64,000 nucleotides of DNA, taken from NCBI GenBank assembly GCA_029260765.1, contig JAJDCP010000003.1, positions 31,844 through 95,843 on the forward strand, written 5' to 3'. The notes below the pieces were generated by a model that had not been told where the DNA came from, searched no databases, and worked only from the letters and a program-made list of their open reading frames with translations. The position numbers and the translations under genes are program-made. Of this stretch, positions 59,761-64,000 are shown one piece after another (within the stretch, counting starts at the first letter, position 1; every line of letters begins with the position of its first letter). The DNA comes from Planctomycetota bacterium (GTDB lineage Bacteria; Planctomycetota; J058; JAJDCP01).

Positions 59761-60110
59761 CCTGACATGGGTTCGATGCAATCGGCCTGGAGGGGTTTTG
59801 GCGGCCACGATCCGTTGCGACTGCCTGCGGCTCCGTGAAGGCCACAGGAATCGAAGTCGATGACGTTGAACGAACGGCCTGCTTGCCACGCACTTCGTAC
59901 TTGTTCAGCGGCGATAAAGAAACGTGGCGCGAGCCTGGCCACGAGCCTCTCGATATGGGCCTCCCGCAGGCCGATCAACAGGTCGGCATCGTTGGTGGAA
60001 CGCGGCTCGCCCCAGACACTACTGGCGACTGACCCACCGATGGCATAGGGGATGGCCAGGGCTTGCGGTGCGGCAACGAACAGACGCAAGGAGTCGCTGA
60101 CGTCAGCCAT
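59634..60110 (-). pseudogene. Truncated nucleotidyltransferase (MNT/AbiEii-like)
   Basis: The first 88 residues (to about 59847) match small nucleotidyltransferases: YAIGGSVASSVWGEPRSTNDADLLI has the GGxASxxxGxxRxTxDxD pattern with catalytic acidic residues, and RSFNVIDFDS is the usual strand before the KVDL motif. That motif and everything after it are missing; the frame then runs through unrelated, repeat-bearing DNA to a stop at 59634. The likely cause is a deletion or rearrangement at the repeat. The ATG at 60110 overlaps the stop of the preceding small gene by 8 bases. Confidence 0.65.
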
Positions 60111-60276
60111 CGCCGTCACCCGTGAAGCCGAAGACTTGCCGCACCAGCGCGGGCCCGTACTGTCTACAGGCAAGCCGCAGGCTGAGCTTGGCGGCTGGAG
60201 TCAGCGCTCGGTAGCGAGCGAAGAGCAACTCCTCGATGCTGCGCGATATGTCAGGAGACGGGCATGGGTGGGGCAT
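60103..60276 (-). CDS. Small helical partner of a nucleotidyltransferase
   Basis: 57 residues. SIEELLFARYRALTPAAKLSLRLACRQYGPALVRQVFG matches the small helical proteins (core ELLxARYRAxSPAE) that precede nucleotidyltransferase genes in toxin-antitoxin-like pairs. GGAG lies six bases before the ATG at 60276. Its stop overlaps the start of the broken nucleotidyltransferase. It may be a leftover antitoxin-like half whose partner is dead. Confidence 0.65.
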   Translation of the reverse strand: MPHPCPSPDISRSIEELLFARYRALTPAAKLSLRLACRQYGPALVRQVFGFTGDGDG

Positions 60277-60308
60277 CGGATTCTCCGCGGGACTCTTCCG
60301 CTCCACGC

Positions 60309-61226
60309 TCAGGCTTCCTCGGGCTTCTCTTCCTCGGGCTTCTCTTCCGCCGGCTTCTCTTCCTCCCCTGCCTTCGGCTCCTCCGGCTCGCCATCAACCG
60401 GGTCGAGATGCTCGAACGGGCTCTCGAGGATCTGCTTGAACACCTTGGCCATCACCATCGCGTGATGGCCATCGATCAGCCGATGGTCAAAGGTCGCGTT
60501 GATCTCCATGATCTTGCCGACCTTGATCTCGCCATCATCGACCACGGCCGCATCGTAGGCCTCACCGGGCGCGATGAAGATCGGCACCCGGGAGTAGGGA
60601 ACCAGCGGCACGAAGGCCGTGCTCAGGCCCAACGAGCCGACGTTGGTCACGATGGCCGAGCCGAAGGCGTCGCGCGGAAGTCCCAGCCAGGTCAGGTTCA
60701 AATTTAGAGTGAACATGAAGAAGGAAAGGGTCTTGAGGAAGAAGTTCATCAGGAAACCAGGGATCCAACGCATCGACTGACGGGTCTGCTCCAGTTCTTT
60801 GTCCTTGCCTGAGCGGACCTTTTCGACCCGCCCCTCGAGCTTGGTGACCATCTCGAGCAGAGAGATCTCGTCCGCGTTCTTGATCTTGGCCATCGACAAG
60901 TCGACGCGGTCGCTGTCTTCGTGGGTGATCACGACCAGCACCGAGACATCCACCGCCTGCCGGAGATAGATGCGGTTGAAGCGCACGATGGCGTTGGCGC
61001 TCGGACAGGCCTTGAGAGCCAGCGCCAGGGCCTTGGTCACCAGGTGGGTGACAGTCAGCTTCTTGCCGTAGCGGGCGCGGAACTTCTTGATGTACTCCAT
61101 CGCCTTTTCCATCCGGAAGCGCATGCCCCCATAGATGGAAGGGTCGTAAGCCGTCTGCCAGGTTCCCAGCGCGATCTTGCGGAAGGGAGAGAGGCCCTTC
61201 ATGTGCCGAAGCTGTACGTTCCCCAC
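60309..61226 (-). CDS. Stand-alone E2-type (2-oxoacid dehydrogenase) acyltransferase domain protein
   Basis: 305 residues. The CAT-like fold of dihydrolipoyl acyltransferases is present: RKIALGTWQTAYDP near the start, THLVTKALALALKACPSANA, VTNVGSLGL and the catalytic motif DHRLIDGHH with His and Asp in place. The lipoyl and E1/E3-binding domains of real E2 subunits are missing, and no E1 or E3 gene is near. Two hydrophobic segments about residues 155-180 (WIPGFLMNFFLKTLSFFMFTL) are unusual for the fold. The tail is a Glu/Pro/Lys repeat (EEKPEEEKPEEA). The GTG start has GGAGG five bases upstream. Acyl donor and acceptor unknown. Confidence 0.8.
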   Translation of the reverse strand: MGNVQLRHMKGLSPFRKIALGTWQTAYDPSIYGGMRFRMEKAMEYIKKFRARYGKKLTVTHLVTKALALALKACPSANAIVRFNRIYLRQAVDVSVLVVITHEDSDRVDLSMAKIKNADEISLLEMVTKLEGRVEKVRSGKDKELEQTRQSMRWIPGFLMNFFLKTLSFFMFTLNLNLTWLGLPRDAFGSAIVTNVGSLGLSTAFVPLVPYSRVPIFIAPGEAYDAAVVDDGEIKVGKIMEINATFDHRLIDGHHAMVMAKVFKQILESPFEHLDPVDGEPEEPKAGEEEKPAEEKPEEEKPEEA

Positions 61227-61320
61227 ACTTTCCTCCCACGGGCGCCCTCTGTGGGCTGCCGCTGCCTGAAACCGGTCGTCGAAGCGAGATGTTCAGGGTA
61301 CTGCCGCGTCCACCGCGGCG

Positions 61321-61716
61321 CTAGGAGGAGCTTGTCGGAGGCTCGGCGATGCCCAACTCGTCGCGGACCGCGTTCATCTGGTCCACCCTGCGTAAGACCG
61401 CGGGCCCGGTGTCGGCGCGCTGCACAGTGAAGTTCGTGGCGACGTGACTGCCCTGGGTCATCAAACGTTGATGGTCTTCTGAAGCCAACAGGGCGTCGAT
61501 CTGCGCCGCAGTGCCCTCGACCACCATCGTGCCGGTGTGGCGCGCGAAACACCCTTCCCGGTTGAGGTAGACGTTCATGTTGGCGATCTTTCCGGCCTCC
61601 TCGAGGTCGCTGTAGAGCTTCACGGCGCTCATGAAGACGCCCATACTGATCGGCTCGCGGCCCGGATAGGGAATGCCCCACTGCACCAGGACCGCGCTGT
61701 CGGTGACGTCGCTCAT
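61321..61716 (-). CDS. Small protein of 131 residues, possibly dimeric ferredoxin-like fold
   Basis: No named family recognised. It has alternating strands and helices (AVLVQWGIPYPGREP, FMSAVKLYSDLEEAGKIANMNVYLN, TGTMVVEGTAAQIDALLASEDHQRLMTQ, NFTVQRADTGP) like small dimeric alpha/beta-barrel proteins. No signal peptide. The ATG overlaps the stop of the TPR kinase gene (ATGA) and has GGGAG upstream, so it is translationally coupled to the kinase and may be a partner. The E2-like gene starts 94 bases further on the same strand. Confidence 0.7.
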   Translation of the reverse strand: MSDVTDSAVLVQWGIPYPGREPISMGVFMSAVKLYSDLEEAGKIANMNVYLNREGCFARHTGTMVVEGTAAQIDALLASEDHQRLMTQGSHVATNFTVQRADTGPAVLRRVDQMNAVRDELGIAEPPTSSS

Positions 61717-64000
61717 CGGTTCTCTCCCTGCCCGGAAGCTCCGAGCCGTTGCTCGAGCTCGGCGATCGCCCGTTGTGCGGGCTCAGAGCTCGGGTCCTTG
61801 ATCAACAGGGCGCGCCAGAGGCGCAACCCTTCCTGCGCACTAGTGCGCGCGTCGGCTTCCTGTCCACAAGCCCGCAGCACCCTGCTGGCCAGCAGCAGAC
61901 ACAGCGCCAACTCACGGCGGCTGTCGAGGTTGCCTCTGTCCAACTCGAGCAAGGCTCGGCGCATCTCGAGGGCACGCCGAATGAGCGGCTCTGCCTGCTG
62001 CACAGCGCCCATCTCTTGCTGCAAGGCTGCCAGTTGCTGCAGACTGTCGCACAGCCAACGCCGGGCCTGCGAGCTCTGGGGGCTCTTGGCCAACAGCTCT
62101 TCTCGGATTACGCGTGCCGCCTCGCAGGCCGTCCACGCTTCCTCGAAGAGCCCGTCGGCGGCCGCCAGGTCTCCGAGCTGACTGTGGTTCTTGGCAACCT
62201 CACGCAACAGCCGGTCGCTATGCGGATCGACAGCCAGCAGCTGCAGCGAGATCGCCAGAGCTTCCTCGAAGAGAGGCCGCGCCCGCCTCGCATCTCCGGC
62301 CTCGGCGTACACGGCCCCGAGCTGGCGCAGCGCAGACGCGAAGTACTTCTGCTCATGGGCCGCGTCGGCCAAGGGACGGCGCACGTCCACCTGCTCTGCC
62401 AGCAAGCGCGCTGCGGCGTCGAGCTCGCCGCGCTGTTGGTAGAGCTGGCCGAGTTTCTTCAGCGAGACGGCATAGTCCCGTCGCGCCTCGCTCGTTCCTT
62501 GCTCGGCCAACAGCTGCGCACGCAACTGCTGGCTGACTACGAACAGGCTCTCTGCCCGGCCCAGCTTCCCTTGTACACGGCAGACGGACCCCAGATTCTC
62601 CAGGCCGGCGGCCAGATCTCGTCGTGCGCTGTAGTCCTGCGAAGCCAACCCGGCGAAGATCTCGCAGGCCTGGCGGAATGCCTGCTCGGCGGCGGACACA
62701 TCGCCGTCGACTTTCAGCTTCAGCTCACCGATGCGCAACAGCGCCACGGCCGAGCCGCGTGAGACTAGCTGCTCATCCAGCTCGGCCTGGCGCAGCTTCT
62801 GCCAGCCGGCCAGGCTCACCTGCAGGATGCTCTTCGCGACATCCTGCGCGTGCGCATCCCCCACGCTGTCGAGCAGCTGCTCCTGGACCTCGACCGAGAG
62901 CGCCTGCAGCGCCTCCTGCGCGATGTCTCCGCGTATGTCCGACAGCCGCTTCCCCCGCTCTACCTGCAGCTTCTCATGCTCGATCCGGGCCTTGGCGTCT
63001 GACAGCAACAGGTTGGCGGCCGTCAGGCCGGCGAGGATCACGAACAGAGCGAGGCCCAGGCCCCACTGCAGACGCTGGCGGTGCCGGCGTTCACGCACCT
63101 TGCGGGCGCGCTCCTGGGCAATGCCCCGCCACAGCGCGCTCTGCTGTGTCCGGTCCGGGTCTACCCGCTGGGCCTGAGCTTCGGCCAGTCCCAGGTCTCC
63201 GGCCTGCAGCGCGGTCTGGGCAAACGCCAAGCGGGCGGCGCGTTCGCCCGCGGCCGCATCCTGGTTGTCCTGCCACAGGCTACGCGCCTGGACGAACGCC
63301 GAGACGACCTCGCTGAAGTCGAGGTACAGTTGGCTGCGCTGCGCCCCGGCCCGGCCAGCGGTGCGGTCCTGCTGGCAGCGCCGCAGCCCTTCCCAACCAA
63401 CGCTCGCCAGCCGGTGGCTGTCTTTGGAGCGGAAGTAGCCACGCAGGGCAGCCTGGAACTCCTGCACGCTGGCGTGCCGGTCCCCTGGCTTGGGAGCCAG
63501 GGCGCGCTCGCAGAGGACCCGCAGCTCGGCCGGCGCCTCGGCGGGCAGCGCGCTGATCTGCCCCTTCAGGGCATGGGAGACGACATCAAAAAAGGTCTCG
63601 CCCGGATGCGGCGACGCACCGCTCAACAGCCGATACAGGATGCCGCCAAGCATGTAGATGTCCGTCCAGGGACCGATCTCGGCCCCCCGCCCAGCTGCCA
63701 GCTCGGGCGGCATGTACGCGGGAGTGCCACAGGAGCTCTTGATGCTCTCGCGGCTACGAAGCCGGTTGTCTGCGCGGCCATCGATCGCAACCGCCAGACC
63801 CCAATCCACCACCAGCACCTCGCCAAAGTCGCCAATCATCACGTTGGAGGGCTTGAGGTCGTTGTGGACGATGCCGCGGCTGTGAGCGAATGCCACCGCG
63901 TTGCAGACCTGGTTGAGGATCTCGAGATGCCCGTCCAGGTCGGGTCCATCGGAGACTTCCATCAGCTGCTTCCAGGTCTTGCCGCCGACCAGCTTCATCG
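61713..64000 (-). CDS. TPR-containing transmembrane Ser/Thr kinase, partial at window edge
   Basis: The 5' part, including the Gly-rich loop, is outside the window. Visible from the right edge: a GGKTWKQL segment, catalytic loop GIVHNDLKPSNVMI, VLVVDWGLA in place of DFG, and CGTPAYMPPELA. A membrane helix (LGLALFVILAGLTAANLLL, about 330 residues in) is followed by an extracytoplasmic part with many TPR-like repeats (SLKKLGQLYQQRGELDAAARLL, ALRQLGAVYAEAGDARRARPLFEEAL and others). The HRD Arg is Asn (HND) and the DFG is DWG; DWG is common in planctomycete kinases, HND is not. The ATG at 63998 is probably internal. Confidence 0.88.
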   Translation of the reverse strand, partial: MKLVGGKTWKQLMEVSDGPDLDGHLEILNQVCNAVAFAHSRGIVHNDLKPSNVMIGDFGEVLVVDWGLAVAIDGRADNRLRSRESIKSSCGTPAYMPPELAAGRGAEIGPWTDIYMLGGILYRLLSGASPHPGETFFDVVSHALKGQISALPAEAPAELRVLCERALAPKPGDRHASVQEFQAALRGYFRSKDSHRLASVGWEGLRRCQQDRTAGRAGAQRSQLYLDFSEVVSAFVQARSLWQDNQDAAAGERAARLAFAQTALQAGDLGLAEAQAQRVDPDRTQQSALWRGIAQERARKVRERRHRQRLQWGLGLALFVILAGLTAANLLLSDAKARIEHEKLQVERGKRLSDIRGDIAQEALQALSVEVQEQLLDSVGDAHAQDVAKSILQVSLAGWQKLRQAELDEQLVSRGSAVALLRIGELKLKVDGDVSAAEQAFRQACEIFAGLASQDYSARRDLAAGLENLGSVCRVQGKLGRAESLFVVSQQLRAQLLAEQGTSEARRDYAVSLKKLGQLYQQRGELDAAARLLAEQVDVRRPLADAAHEQKYFASALRQLGAVYAEAGDARRARPLFEEALAISLQLLAVDPHSDRLLREVAKNHSQLGDLAAADGLFEEAWTACEAARVIREELLAKSPQSSQARRWLCDSLQQLAALQQEMGAVQQAEPLIRRALEMRRALLELDRGNLDSRRELALCLLLASRVLRACGQEADARTSAQEGLRLWRALLIKDPSSEPAQRAIAELEQRLGASGQGENR

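Overview
The window is 64 kb of high-GC bacterial DNA from a Gram-negative (didermic) organism: it carries lpxA, lpxC, an OmpH/Skp-like chaperone gene and bamA. The accessory content points to the Planctomycetota or a close relative: three Ser/Thr kinases, two with a membrane segment; secreted prenyltransferase/squalene-cyclase-like toroid, carboxypeptidase-regulatory-like and DUF2298-type proteins; sulfotransferases; a short EF-Ts; and many orphan secreted proteins. This placement is an inference from gene content only.

Region 1 (about 1-15.6 kb) is housekeeping. On the minus strand lie rpsB-tsf with a textbook promoter and terminator. Next comes an envelope block read dnaB-bamA-ompH-lpxC-lpxA-Gfo/Idh oxidoreductase. 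Upstream of it is a block read tRNA-Gln-glmU-prs-rplY-pth-rpsF-rplI. GlmU makes UDP-GlcNAc, LpxA/LpxC start lipid A synthesis from it, and OmpH/BamA handle outer-membrane proteins, so the two blocks together supply the outer membrane. Divergently (plus strand) lie rex, a metallo-beta-lactamase-like protein that lacks the metal motif, and tRNA-Arg.

Region 2 (15.6-37.2 kb) is lineage-specific. It holds a VWA-like secreted protein behind a leader that can bury its ribosome-binding site, a secreted toroid protein, two tandem paralogous giant secreted proteins, two convergent sulfotransferase genes and a membrane-anchored multi-repeat carboxypeptidase-regulatory-like protein. It also holds a three-gene operon (28.4-34.6 kb): an Ig/SpaA-like protein, a 1476-residue coiled-coil protein with a glycine-rich membrane hairpin, and a partner. 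This operon resembles cargo of contractile injection systems but has no injection machinery beside it. A NadR-like P-loop protein and a secreted protein follow.

Region 3 (37.8-45.2 kb) is the most interesting part. Its first 4.7 kb is visibly AT-richer than the surroundings. Four plus-strand gene units (a RusA-like/winged-helix-like pair, a PHP-SMC ATPase of the Ppl/TrlF type, a HigBA pair, and an antitoxin/ParE-RelE pair) are each followed by one copy, in the same orientation, of a 160-180 bp nested inverted repeat. This gene-plus-structured-repeat layout is that of integron cassettes, but the repeat lacks clear canonical attC core boxes and no integrase lies in the window. Degenerate hexamer-like low-complexity repeats occur around and beyond it (37.6, 42.8, 45.3, 49.6 and 59.6 kb).

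Region 4 (46-64 kb) returns to lineage-specific genes: a cytosolic Ser/Thr kinase, a secreted lamin-tail/GDPD fusion, two divergent multi-span membrane proteins (DUF2298-type and ArnT/PMT-type), a lone STN-domain protein divergent from a transmembrane kinase, a secreted serine beta-lactamase-like protein, a broken nucleotidyltransferase pair, a lipoyl-less E2 catalytic domain, and a TPR receptor kinase running off the right edge.
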